DNA of 64,000 nucleotides, taken from the NCBI RefSeq assembly GCF_003054445.1, contig NC_042507.1:434001-498000 (forward strand), written 5' to 3'. Numbering within the stretch: position 1 is the first letter of the stretch; the number at the start of each line of letters is the position of its first letter. The notes below the pieces were generated by a model. The model saw nothing but the letters and a program-made list of their open reading frames with translations, was not told the DNA's origin and did no database searches. The stretch comes from Pichia kudriavzevii. Taxonomy: Eukaryota > Ascomycota > Pichiomycetes > Pichiales > Pichiaceae. Positions 27,859 through 36,459 of this stretch are shown piece after piece. The position numbers and the translations under genes are program-made.

Positions 27859-28962
27859 TTAGAAGGACTCCCATTTGTCGTCGTCCGCATCCCATCCCTT
27901 TCCTGGCAACTCAGTCTTTTTGGTGGGTTTAGGAAGACCGAACGCAGGGTCAATTGTGTCCTGTGATTGGTTATCCTGTAAAGTCAAGCCATCGAACAAC
28001 TTTCCAAACTTGCTGTCTGCGCCTTCCTTATTTGCATCATAGTACTGTTGTTGCAAGGCAGCTCCCGTCTCGCTCACCTTTTGGCCAAACTGCTCGACTG
28101 CTCTCTTTGCCTGGATTGTGTACTCTTGTTCACTCAACTGTTTCACACCAGGTTGGATAACAGTCTCATTGACTTCCTTGACAGATTTCGCAACCGTCGA
28201 TGAAAACAACCCCCACCCCTTGGTGAATGTACCAAGAGGATCGGACTGGAATGCATCCAACGTGAAACCAGCTAAGGATCCGCCAGCGTTATTGGCAGAT
28301 TTCGGTAGTGGGGTGCTGCCAAACCCTTGATACTTACCTCCCTGAGAAGGGGGGAGATCTGCTGGTCTTGACTCATTTTTACTTCCCAGCTTGGCAAAAT
28401 ACTGTTCGTTTTGTTCCTTTGTAGGTCTATTGGCAAACGAGTCGTTGGACTGGTTTCCTCTTGAAAGTGAGGACATGCCATTGGCGGCTGGAGAGGCAGA
28501 TTTGGAAGTCGTCTGGATAGAAGTCCCAGCTTGTGATTTCTTTGGGAACAACTCTTCCCCCGTATGGTCAGGTTCTGTCCATTCCTCGTTGTTGATCACC
28601 GCAGTTAACTTGGACTTGTAGTCTTGAGCAACGTAGTTGTCGTACTTCTCATGTGCAGGAAGTGTTAAATCAACCCCGTGGCTGGTAAAGTACTCACCAC
28701 ACTTTTCATTTCCCCCCATCTCCATTCTCAGCAACTCGTCTGGCTTGAATTGATCCATGGTGATGGACCTGACAAAGGAGATATGGACACCGAGCCCACG
28801 GTGAATGCCTGCACATTCGAGACAGATAAATATACCAAATTTGGGTGACGCCCATTGTGGATTTGGTGCTTTACAATCAAAACACTTCTTGTTGCATGGC
28901 TGCTTCTGTAGAGTCATGAGCTTTCTGCGCATGTCTGGGTCAACTGTCCATTGGTTAGACAT
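27859..28962 (-). CDS. GCS1: ADP-ribosylation factor GTPase-activating protein
   Basis: 367 codons (S. cerevisiae Gcs1 is 352). The ArfGAP zinc finger has the spacing C27-x2-C30-x16-C47-x2-C50, followed by GIHRGLGVH with the catalytic arginine (R55). After ~130 residues the protein becomes Ser/Asn-rich. An amphipathic region lies around 240-300, and the protein ends in an acidic-aromatic tail (WDADDDKWESF). The protein stimulates GTP hydrolysis on Arf1 in vesicle traffic at the Golgi and endosomes. ARFGAP1-type features outside the finger support Gcs1 over Glo3 or Age2. The ATG at 28962 gives the conserved MSNQWTVDPDMRRKL start. Confidence 0.95.
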   Translation of the reverse strand: MSNQWTVDPDMRRKLMTLQKQPCNKKCFDCKAPNPQWASPKFGIFICLECAGIHRGLGVHISFVRSITMDQFKPDELLRMEMGGNEKCGEYFTSHGVDLTLPAHEKYDNYVAQDYKSKLTAVINNEEWTEPDHTGEELFPKKSQAGTSIQTTSKSASPAANGMSSLSRGNQSNDSFANRPTKEQNEQYFAKLGSKNESRPADLPPSQGGKYQGFGSTPLPKSANNAGGSLAGFTLDAFQSDPLGTFTKGWGLFSSTVAKSVKEVNETVIQPGVKQLSEQEYTIQAKRAVEQFGQKVSETGAALQQQYYDANKEGADSKFGKLFDGLTLQDNQSQDTIDPAFGLPKPTKKTELPGKGWDADDDKWESF

Positions 28963-29527
28963 GATGCAATGTGTTGTGCGGTGGCGTGGTGTGGTCCGGT
29001 GTAGTGTGCTATGGGGATGTCTATCTCTATAGAAAGAAGTGCTCCTCTTGTGTTAGATGTTTATAAAGTTATACATTGACTTTGGTGTTCTTTTTTCTTT
29101 TTCTTCGGCTTTGATCAAATGCTCCATTTTCCACATGGGGGGGGGGGAAAAGGAAAAGTCAAGAAAAAAAAATAGACACTGCATCTACGGGGAAAATGAA
29201 TCGCGACGGGACTTCTCCAATGGGGAAATTTGCCTTCCTTGGTTGCTAATCTTAGGAAAAAATGCACACGATGAGAAAGTAGTGAAGAAGAGTAGGGTGA
29301 AGGTGAGTAAGTTTCTTTCTAAATATCTATGAAAAAATAAGAGGGTATGTAGGAACAAAGGTGAGACTCTAATGAAACAACAATATGGTGTGGGATGTGT
29401 ACAATGGAGGGAAATAAGTAAAAAAAAAAGAAAAAGGAACAATATGGAGACACAGTAGAACCGAAACTCCAATCCAAGCGTTGAAAAGCCTGTGGAGTAA
29501 TGGGAGATGGTTAGTTGATGAACCAGA
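28963..29527. other. 565 bp between GCS1 and TOS1
   Basis: GCS1 promoter and TOS1 3' flank. A run of 11 G's (29137-29147) interrupts otherwise T- and A-rich sequence. A 91-codon plus frame starts with ATG at 29057, but it runs through the G tract and looks like chance. Confidence 0.5.
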
Positions 29528-30742
29528 CTACCAAAGAGAGAGTAAACCGAGTAGGGCACCCAGGGAGGCCATAACTCTTGTAGGAGCGAGATCTGCAGCA
29601 TCATTCTTTTTAGTTTTGGAGATGGATGAGACTGATGAGCCTGTTGCCGAAGTCGATGTAGCCAAAGATGGAGGGCTGATTGTAATGGAGGAGAGTGTCT
29701 CATCCGAGTCCACTTCCTTGGCCAATGGCAATATCCAGCTATTCAAATCGCTATTGTCGATTGAGGAGTCAATGGAAGTGTCATTAGAGAGGAAAACAGT
29801 AGCACTACTATCTTCACCGAAAACAACACCACCTTTCATCGTAGAGCCAGGGGTTCTCTCTAAGAATCCGAAATTTTGAATACCGGTTCCAATATCATCA
29901 GTTCCCTGGTAAGTGTGGATGGTTGAATAGAAATGGTTTCTCTCTGTGACATTCATAACTTCAAAGATATCGAATTCTCCAGAACCGCTATTCCAAGAGG
30001 AGCAGTTACCATTTAGAGGGTACTGAGAAGTTCTTAAAATCTGAGCATTCAACAACCAAATGGCAGGCATATCATAACCATCGGTTTTATTTTTCTTATG
30101 ATCTTCACTTGTATCAGAAGGTGCATTAAATTCAAATAAAAACATCTTATTAACACCATAGAAACCATGATAAGCTTGACCATCGGTTCTATAAGCACCA
30201 CAATCTTCTACACCATCACATTTGATATCGGAAGCAATGGCAAATTCTTTAGCAGAAGGAATGGTGACATCATCCAAGACAACAGATTCATTAGATTTCT
30301 TTAATCCATCAGAACTTACATAGTCCGCTGCATTTCCTAGACATTCATTCTCGTGACCGTAATTTGCCAAAAAAGTAACGTTATTGGCAGTTCCACTCGA
30401 CGCATCATAATATGCCTTTCTCTCCCAAGTACCTGTAGTTTGATTGACTCCATAAGATGGTGTGACATAATAGGCAAACTTCTTCAAGTTCATTGGGCCT
30501 CTGAAATGGACTGTCAGTTCCTCATTCAATGGAGCCAAAGGTCCACTGAAGGTGAATGGATGACCCTTCTCACAGGAACAGTTACCGTTATCCAATGCCT
30601 CAATTTTTGTGACGGGATAATAGTAGCCCGAGTAACCGAGATTTTCAAATTGGAGTAAATCAGCGGGCGACGACCATTTACTAGCAGAAACAGATGGGAG
30701 GACGACCAACAGGGAGAAAAGACTCAGTAGGGCTGTTTGCAT
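29528..30742 (-). CDS. TOS1: Secreted cell-wall protein of the TOS1 family, probable GPI anchor
   Basis: 404 codons. A signal peptide (~1-20, ending SVSA) precedes a Cys-containing N-terminal module with NGNCSCEKGHPFTFSGPLAPL, and then the main catalytic-like domain. That domain holds DMPAIWLLNAQILRTSQY and SGSGEFDIFEVMN, typical of Tos1 (DUF2403/DUF2401), proposed to act on beta-1,3-glucan. A Ser/Thr-rich stretch and a C-terminal hydrophobic segment (ASLGALLGLLSLW) look like a GPI-attachment signal. Many N-x-S/T sites support secretion. S. cerevisiae Tos1 is a covalently bound wall protein of about 455 residues. Confidence in the family is high, in enzymatic activity low. Confidence 0.88.
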   Translation of the reverse strand: MQTALLSLFSLLVVLPSVSASKWSSPADLLQFENLGYSGYYYPVTKIEALDNGNCSCEKGHPFTFSGPLAPLNEELTVHFRGPMNLKKFAYYVTPSYGVNQTTGTWERKAYYDASSGTANNVTFLANYGHENECLGNAADYVSSDGLKKSNESVVLDDVTIPSAKEFAIASDIKCDGVEDCGAYRTDGQAYHGFYGVNKMFLFEFNAPSDTSEDHKKNKTDGYDMPAIWLLNAQILRTSQYPLNGNCSSWNSGSGEFDIFEVMNVTERNHFYSTIHTYQGTDDIGTGIQNFGFLERTPGSTMKGGVVFGEDSSATVFLSNDTSIDSSIDNSDLNSWILPLAKEVDSDETLSSITISPPSLATSTSATGSSVSSISKTKKNDAADLAPTRVMASLGALLGLLSLW

Positions 30743-31397
30743 GGTTTTTTTTTCTTCTTCTTCTTCTTTTTTACCTTGTATTATTTTGAACTGATTCTAT
30801 ATTGAGTCTAGTTTGATTCTATGTTTTATTTTCACGGGTTGCTCTAGATCTTGGTCTTAGTGTATCTCGGAGAGTAACGGATCAATGTCTTAGAGTGTAT
30901 AACAAATGGAACAACAGCGAAAACACTAATAAGCAATGTACACAAAATAAATAGCAACAAGAGGTTATTCCAAACGTAAACTTCCGACACCAGATGAGGC
31001 TTTATATATATATATATATATATATATATTTTCTCGTTATTCACATATTCATATATTTCTATATTGTAAAATTCATATATATTCGCTTATGTTAAACTCG
31101 ACAATAACATACAATGTCAAAAAAAAAAAAAAAATCACTGATTTTCGCAAAACGCGTGAAAATGGGAAATAAAAAAACTGGAAAAGCGGTACCAGCCTTT
31201 TCTTAGCCGCCTGGTACGTTTCAAAGTGCGAGAAAAACGGGAAAAACGGGAAAAACGAGTCAAAGCAAGTCAAAGCCTAGAAAAGCCCCGTTTGGGGTTC
31301 TTTATTTAGAAACAAATCTCTTCACTGAGAAACGTGAAAGTTGAATCGATATTGTTGATAACGCCATTGGTAACTAAGATATAGTGGTTGTTGAACA
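30743..31397. other. 655 bp divergent promoter region, TOS1 / orphan gene
   Basis: It holds a T/A dinucleotide run (31002-31029), an A run (about 31118-31133) and several GGGAAAAAC units around 31228-31258. On the TOS1 strand a frame open between stops (about 30844-31107) lacks an in-frame ATG but encodes one hydrophobic segment and a basic tail; it is discussed as a finding. Confidence 0.5.
31002..31029. repeat. (TA)14 microsatellite in the TOS1 promoter
   Basis: About fourteen TA units lie 260 bp upstream of the TOS1 ATG. It could act as a TATA-rich core promoter or simply be a microsatellite. Confidence 0.85.
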
Positions 31398-31748
31398 ATG
31401 ACAGTTATTCATAGGGCAATCTTCACCATCTCTAAGCCTCCCCTTGAACAGCAGACTGTTTGGCGGATCCTTGCCCACGTGAAGAAGACGCTTGCAGACG
31501 TTTCACAACAACAACAAGAGACACATGTCCGACTGGTGGACTTCAAAGTCCCCTACACCACGTACTACGGAGTGGGCTCGTACATGGACCAGGTCCAAGT
31601 GTCGTTGAGAACAGAGACGCTCGAGGAGGAACACCTTGTAACTCGCTTTCTACAGAACGGCCTCCCCCCGCTGGACGGTCTCTCCTTTCACAGCAAGACT
31701 GTAACGGCTACAGCGGATACCACCTCATGTACCGTCTCTGGAGGGTGA
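31398..31748 (+). CDS. Small unrecognised protein, 116 codons
   Basis: The frame begins with the first ATG downstream of the TOS1 promoter and ends at 31748. It encodes a mixed alpha/beta-looking soluble protein starting MTVIHRAIFTISKPP, with no signal peptide, membrane segment or domain I know. Balanced amino-acid composition and a higher GC content than the flanks argue for a real gene. A longer TTG-started frame overlaps it in another phase and is probably its shadow. Position: divergent from TOS1, 369 bp before the 970-codon gene on the same strand. I cannot assign a function. Confidence 0.45.
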   Translation: MTVIHRAIFTISKPPLEQQTVWRILAHVKKTLADVSQQQQETHVRLVDFKVPYTTYYGVGSYMDQVQVSLRTETLEEEHLVTRFLQNGLPPLDGLSFHSKTVTATADTTSCTVSGG

Positions 31749-32117
31749 ATTTACAGACAGTTAGATCCTCTTGGACTACATTCTCTTGTCTAGTCTCTGC
31801 CTTGTTAACACCTTGTCGTTTCCTCTTATTGTCGGCACGTCACTACGTAGTCAATGTATACAAGATAACAAAAACACCCACGTTCAAGAGCTCACCATGG
31901 CTACCCCCCACTTTCCCCTGCTCCCTCCACTTCTCTCTCTTCCCTCTAAAAGCTGATACTGGAATGCATGTACGTACACTCCTCTGTTGGCGTCAATCAT
32001 TGTCGTGGACGGGAACCACGTGATGAGGGAGTGGGCGTTGTGGCACTTTTCAGAGACTTTGAGAAGATGATGCACACGCTCTGGAGAGTCACATCCTCAT
32101 ACACCATTAACAATTGA
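31749..32117. other. 369 bp between the orphan and the 970-codon gene
   Basis: It is pyrimidine-rich and more GC-rich than other gaps. A CACGTG lies near 32017-32022, about 100 bp before the next ATG. No gene is supported. Confidence 0.4.
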
Positions 32118-35030
32118 ATGTCATATAAGCCAAGTTGCTGCATGTGTGATCCACCAAGTATGGAGGACGATGAGCGAACGGCCAGCCTCTATTCAGAAGT
32201 GTCGGGTATTCTGGCTGGACATGAAATCGAGAATACGGGTGACGCTGGTCTCTCCCGATTGAAGGAGTACCTCTATTATGCAATTCCTAGGGACAAAACT
32301 TGGAAGCAAACACCTAGATGGACACCGGAATTGGAGAGACTGGCACTGCTCCTCTACAATAATGCAACATCAAAGAACACCCATTTGTGGATATCCTTGT
32401 TTGAGAAACTGCCGGCTTATGCATCACTAGGCCTCTTGAAACTATACTTATCCACCGATGAAACTTCAAAGCTTCATGATCCAATACTGAAAATCAATGG
32501 CTACATTCTGAACACGAGAACCAACGATCTTGACCGGTCGCTTGAATTGCTAGTCCAGCGCTTTTCCATTCAAGAGAAACTCTGTGAGAAGATACTGCTG
32601 TCAAGTGAAGCATGCTTCAGTCAGATAATTGTCAAGTTGGTTGCAAAGGTGCAATTCGCAGACAGGAAAAGTGAGAGAAATGCAGATAAAGCGATAAATG
32701 AACTCAAATCTATATGCGAATACCATCATCGCCTTCTTAATGTTGATCTGCTCGATTACATAGTGTTTCAAATTCATGATAGAGTTATAAATAACGAATA
32801 TGCATCGATACAACACCGCAAGAATGCCTATTCTTTGTTTATAGTTTTACACCGAATAGCATACTACATGGATGATCTAGTGACTGTTTCGAACATTGAA
32901 ACACTTATCCAACTAGCAGTCAAGGAGGGCCTAGTGAACCTAAATAGCTGTCAGCTTATCACTATGCTGAAGGGGAAATCTGAGAATTGGATAGATAATT
33001 TTCTTAGCTCTTTAGAGCTTCGTCTGTTCCCGAATCTGGATTCTGCCCACTCCTCAACGCCAACTGGGTTGATCCCCTGGAGTGAAGTGGTTCAATATTT
33101 CCAATTTGTTCACTTCCTTCTGAGCAATGACATCCATTTAGATCACGAAAAATTTACAGCACTTTATGATCTTATTTTTAGAATATCCAAAATAGTAGAC
33201 GTTCCTTGGGAATTTTACGAATCACTGAGAGTTAGCACATGCGATGTGATCAGTGACGGCTACAGGGTGGGAGAGATACCATGTGAGTCCTTGGAATTAT
33301 ACGATACAGTATTGTCATATCTTTTTTTCTCGCCAAATGAAACCGTAAGATCTTATGCAATGAAAGCTTTAGTCTCAATCTTTTGCTACGATGGAGAAAA
33401 TATGAAGAATGCGTTGAATATAAACGAAGGTTGTGAATTTCCACACATTTTTCACAAGTTGATTCCCATCCCTGTCGAGGACCGCTTTAGTTATCTTGGT
33501 TTTTACAGGTTATACACAGATAACATTTCCAACATAGTTCGTCCTCCCATGTTCTCCGAACTACTATACGTGTTGTACGAGTTTCCCAATTTGAAAGTGA
33601 TGCAGAAGTATTTTGAGTTTCTTCGTAGTTTACCAACTCAGCAAAGGGAAACAATGAAAGACTTGTTCCAAAACTTGGATCCTTGTATCTCATGGCCCAA
33701 AAATCCATCAAACGGTCTATTTGTGAGGTTTTTTACAATACAGATGACTCCGAATCCACCTGCTAATGCTGTGGAGAAGGTACATGAGCTTGTTACGCCT
33801 TTATATCCGAAACCTTCTCGAAAAGAAACACGCATATATCTATTCTCACTAAGAAGACAAAAGAAAATACGAATATCAGAAACGGAGAATTTCATTGTAT
33901 TTGACATGTTGAAAATGGAAGACAATGACATTCAGGATTGCTTGTACAAGGTTTTCTCCACACTCAAACTTTCTGAATATGTTATTCACTCTCTGATTAA
34001 TTTGATCCGGGAACAAGATGAAGACATATTGGATTTCATAACTTCTATTCAGAATATTATGATGGCGTTGCCAAAGTCCGTCCACAAATTTGATATCATC
34101 AAAGCTTGCCTTGTTGGAGACAAGACAAAGTTTGATAGATTCTTGAGATTTTTTCTCAACTTAATGCATATTCACACATCCGATATCAGACAAGCGGCTA
34201 ATGCTTACTCTAACTTATTGATGAATGTCGAAACCGCATATATTGATTGGGGCTTTGATGAGAGGGCTGTTTTTTGGGATACATTCTTTAACTACACACT
34301 AGACCAACAGGAGAATCATATTTTAGAATATGCCTTAAGGGGGGTTAATGATTTTTTTAATAATTTGAGAAAGAGAGAGGAGATGATTTTCGTTGATAAC
34401 AAATCAGCTATAGTGTTTACGAGGGATAAAATAGGATCTTATAATGAGACAGAACTAAGAGATTTCTTGCATAGGGAAATCAAGAAATCTAAAGATGAAA
34501 AGGAGAGGGCAAAGAGGTTGCTTTCACAAATTACTCTTGAGAAAAATAAGGATAGGAAAATGCACATCGGTTCCGATGTTGAGATATTAAAGAAGAAAAG
34601 TGTCAACACTGGTGCAAATGAAATGGAAGTTTCGATCACAGTATACCCGAACGGGAAAAGAAACGCCGAGTTTAAAGACGTACGCTCCAACAAAAACCTT
34701 GACAAGGGAGAACGGAAAAAGCTATATCGTGAAATGGCCGCTTTGGATAGTTCCAATATTGCAGATTATTCAAGCTACATGATAAACTTGTTTAGGAATG
34801 ATATCTTCAAGTCATGTATCAAAGGAAAGACACATGTTGGGAAATTTGTTGGTCTCATGTTCAATGTCGATTGCAATTTTGCAACTGCAACAAATCAAGA
34901 ACTTAAAGTTATATTTCCAAAGGTGAAGCGATGTCGTAATTTTATATTACATGAATCATTGTATCTTCGATTTAACGAGTATTTGAAGACAAGATTTTCA
35001 TCCAAGCAGAGTACAAGGAGGAACAAATAA
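32118..35030 (+). CDS. Large helical protein, 970 codons, unrecognised
   Basis: One intact frame. ATGs at codons 1, 9 and 15 are all possible starts; MEDDERTASLYSEVS (codon 15, 32160) is attractive because the first 14 residues are Cys/Pro-rich. The body (~40-800) is almost wholly predicted helix with leucine-rich pairs of helices, as in HEAT/ARM-like repeat scaffolds. Residues ~800-970 are charged and basic, with a helical stretch (HREIKKSKDEKERAKRLLSQI) and a basic C terminus (KTRFSSKQSTRRNK). I see no catalytic motif, signal peptide or membrane segment. It could be a nuclear scaffold, but I cannot name a family. It converges with NDUFAF5, 91 bp away. Confidence 0.7.
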   Translation: MSYKPSCCMCDPPSMEDDERTASLYSEVSGILAGHEIENTGDAGLSRLKEYLYYAIPRDKTWKQTPRWTPELERLALLLYNNATSKNTHLWISLFEKLPAYASLGLLKLYLSTDETSKLHDPILKINGYILNTRTNDLDRSLELLVQRFSIQEKLCEKILLSSEACFSQIIVKLVAKVQFADRKSERNADKAINELKSICEYHHRLLNVDLLDYIVFQIHDRVINNEYASIQHRKNAYSLFIVLHRIAYYMDDLVTVSNIETLIQLAVKEGLVNLNSCQLITMLKGKSENWIDNFLSSLELRLFPNLDSAHSSTPTGLIPWSEVVQYFQFVHFLLSNDIHLDHEKFTALYDLIFRISKIVDVPWEFYESLRVSTCDVISDGYRVGEIPCESLELYDTVLSYLFFSPNETVRSYAMKALVSIFCYDGENMKNALNINEGCEFPHIFHKLIPIPVEDRFSYLGFYRLYTDNISNIVRPPMFSELLYVLYEFPNLKVMQKYFEFLRSLPTQQRETMKDLFQNLDPCISWPKNPSNGLFVRFFTIQMTPNPPANAVEKVHELVTPLYPKPSRKETRIYLFSLRRQKKIRISETENFIVFDMLKMEDNDIQDCLYKVFSTLKLSEYVIHSLINLIREQDEDILDFITSIQNIMMALPKSVHKFDIIKACLVGDKTKFDRFLRFFLNLMHIHTSDIRQAANAYSNLLMNVETAYIDWGFDERAVFWDTFFNYTLDQQENHILEYALRGVNDFFNNLRKREEMIFVDNKSAIVFTRDKIGSYNETELRDFLHREIKKSKDEKERAKRLLSQITLEKNKDRKMHIGSDVEILKKKSVNTGANEMEVSITVYPNGKRNAEFKDVRSNKNLDKGERKKLYREMAALDSSNIADYSSYMINLFRNDIFKSCIKGKTHVGKFVGLMFNVDCNFATATNQELKVIFPKVKRCRNFILHESLYLRFNEYLKTRFSSKQSTRRNK

Positions 35031-35121
35031 CTTGCAGTAGAATTTCAATTTATAGATTTGTATATTATAGACATGTAAAAAAATATACAGAACAAAGTAT
35101 AATCTCTTGCTCACCCTTGGT

Positions 35122-36210
35122 TTATTTTTTGTCTTTGCAAGGGGGCTCCTCATCTTCTGTTAGAGTGGTTGTAGCGGTTGTCACTCCATCCAAAGCATCC
35201 TGTAAACTGACACTTCCACTACCTCTCTTTGCAGGTTTGGCCAAGTATTTTCCTGGCTTCCATCCAATCATATAAACAAAGCGAAATGTAGCTGGTAAGT
35301 GGCCGGTTTTTTTATCACCATGCAACTCTTTATATATTGGCTCTAAAGCTATTAATAGGTCTTTGGTCAATGGCGGTGGATTCATTATAACGGAGTTGTT
35401 TTCACCCATTAGCTGTAAATCTTCCATCAAGGCTAAAACATGAGGATAATCAACAATTAACTCTTCGGCATCCACCGTCAACATTTGAAAACCGGCCTTT
35501 TGCATCAAGTTACCGATATCTGAGGACTCAACAAAGGGAGAAACACGAGGAGAAATACCTCCATAACGTTCAATTTCGGCTAATTGCAATGAGGTACGAA
35601 GTTCGAAAAGAGTATCCCCGCCAAACATCGAACCCATAAAACAACCATCCGGTTTCAAACAATTGTATAGTCTTTTGAATACTTCAGGCAAATCGTTAAT
35701 CCAGTGCATAGATAAATTGGAGACAATTAAATCGTACTGGTTTGCCTCAGATAATTGAGGAATGTCGCAATATTCCTCATCAGCAACAATTCTTTCTATG
35801 TTCATCTCTTTATTGAATGCAGAATCCATGTCTTTGTATAGCATTGATTCGGAGGATTCAACCAATAAAATCTTTTTGATTTTGGACTTGATTAGTTCTC
35901 TATCAGCCTTCCATTGAGGGTTCGTTTCATCCTTCGATGGATCGCATAATAATCTTTCAAAGTTACCTGAATGTGCACCAAAATCCATAACCTTTTCGAA
36001 ATCTGTCTTCACAAAAGCTAATCTATCAATAGTACGGCGATTGATTTCATCACGTAAATACTCTACAAATTTTGAATCAGGATGTTTAGCAGCTCGTTCT
36101 TTTTGAAGCAACTTGACATGTCTGTCAAAAACTTTGATGTCATGAGATCCGCCCGGGCTTGAGGCATAACCCCTTGAGAAAGATTTAGAGAGAAAAACCT
36201 TTCTAAACAT
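35122..36210 (-). CDS. NDUFAF5: Mitochondrial complex I assembly methyltransferase-like protein
   Basis: 362 codons. The N terminus (MFRKVFLSKSFSRGYASS) is a typical mitochondrial presequence. A class I SAM-binding fold follows: VMDFGAHSGNF (motif I), a Glu in LLVESSESML, and IVSNLSMHWINDLP, the NDUFAF5/BioC-like signature. The motif GSMFGGDTLFELRTSL is characteristic of NDUFAF5, which hydroxylates an arginine of the complex I subunit NDUFS7 early in assembly. Its presence implies that this yeast keeps respiratory complex I. It diverges from the PPR-like gene, another likely mitochondrial gene, across 249 bp. Confidence 0.92.
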   Translation of the reverse strand: MFRKVFLSKSFSRGYASSPGGSHDIKVFDRHVKLLQKERAAKHPDSKFVEYLRDEINRRTIDRLAFVKTDFEKVMDFGAHSGNFERLLCDPSKDETNPQWKADRELIKSKIKKILLVESSESMLYKDMDSAFNKEMNIERIVADEEYCDIPQLSEANQYDLIVSNLSMHWINDLPEVFKRLYNCLKPDGCFMGSMFGGDTLFELRTSLQLAEIERYGGISPRVSPFVESSDIGNLMQKAGFQMLTVDAEELIVDYPHVLALMEDLQLMGENNSVIMNPPPLTKDLLIALEPIYKELHGDKKTGHLPATFRFVYMIGWKPGKYLAKPAKRGSGSVSLQDALDGVTTATTTLTEDEEPPCKDKK

Positions 36211-36245
36211 TTCTCTTATTTTTGAGCTTGAATACCTTAGATATA

Positions 36246-36446
36246 ATGCAAAAGGAAAAACCGCTGTACAATTTTGTAATATCTAACTCAACCAGCAGAG
36301 GTGTTTCACTTGATATATTCTGCAAAATAATTTCCAGAAATGTATTTTTGGAGGGCATGATTCGCACGTTTTCCATGGATCTACCGAATCATACTTCAAT
36401 TACACAACAGTTTAACATTTTAGCACAAAAAGGAAGAGAACAGTAG
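36246..36446 (+). CDS. 66-codon upstream ORF before the PPR-like gene
   Basis: From the ATG at 36246 (an open frame from TTG at 36222 also exists) it runs to a TAG at 36444-36446, 13 bp before the next ATG, in a different phase. It contains FLEGMIRTFSMDLPNH, which could pass for part of a mitochondrial presequence. It may be a uORF, a tiny gene, or the true N terminus of the following gene split by a frame change. I cannot decide between these. Confidence 0.3.
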   Translation: MQKEKPLYNFVISNSTSRGVSLDIFCKIISRNVFLEGMIRTFSMDLPNHTSITQQFNILAQKGREQ

Positions 36447-36459
36447 TCCCTACCTTGCA

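Noticed and set aside
29057-29332. 91-codon ATG frame between GCS1 and TOS1
   Set aside because: It passes through a run of 11 G's and an A tract, and its composition is erratic; most likely chance.
31460-32023. 187-codon plus-strand frame overlapping the 116-codon orphan
   Set aside because: It starts with TTG, has Arg/Pro/Ser/Cys composition typical of a shifted frame, and overlaps a better ATG-initiated frame.
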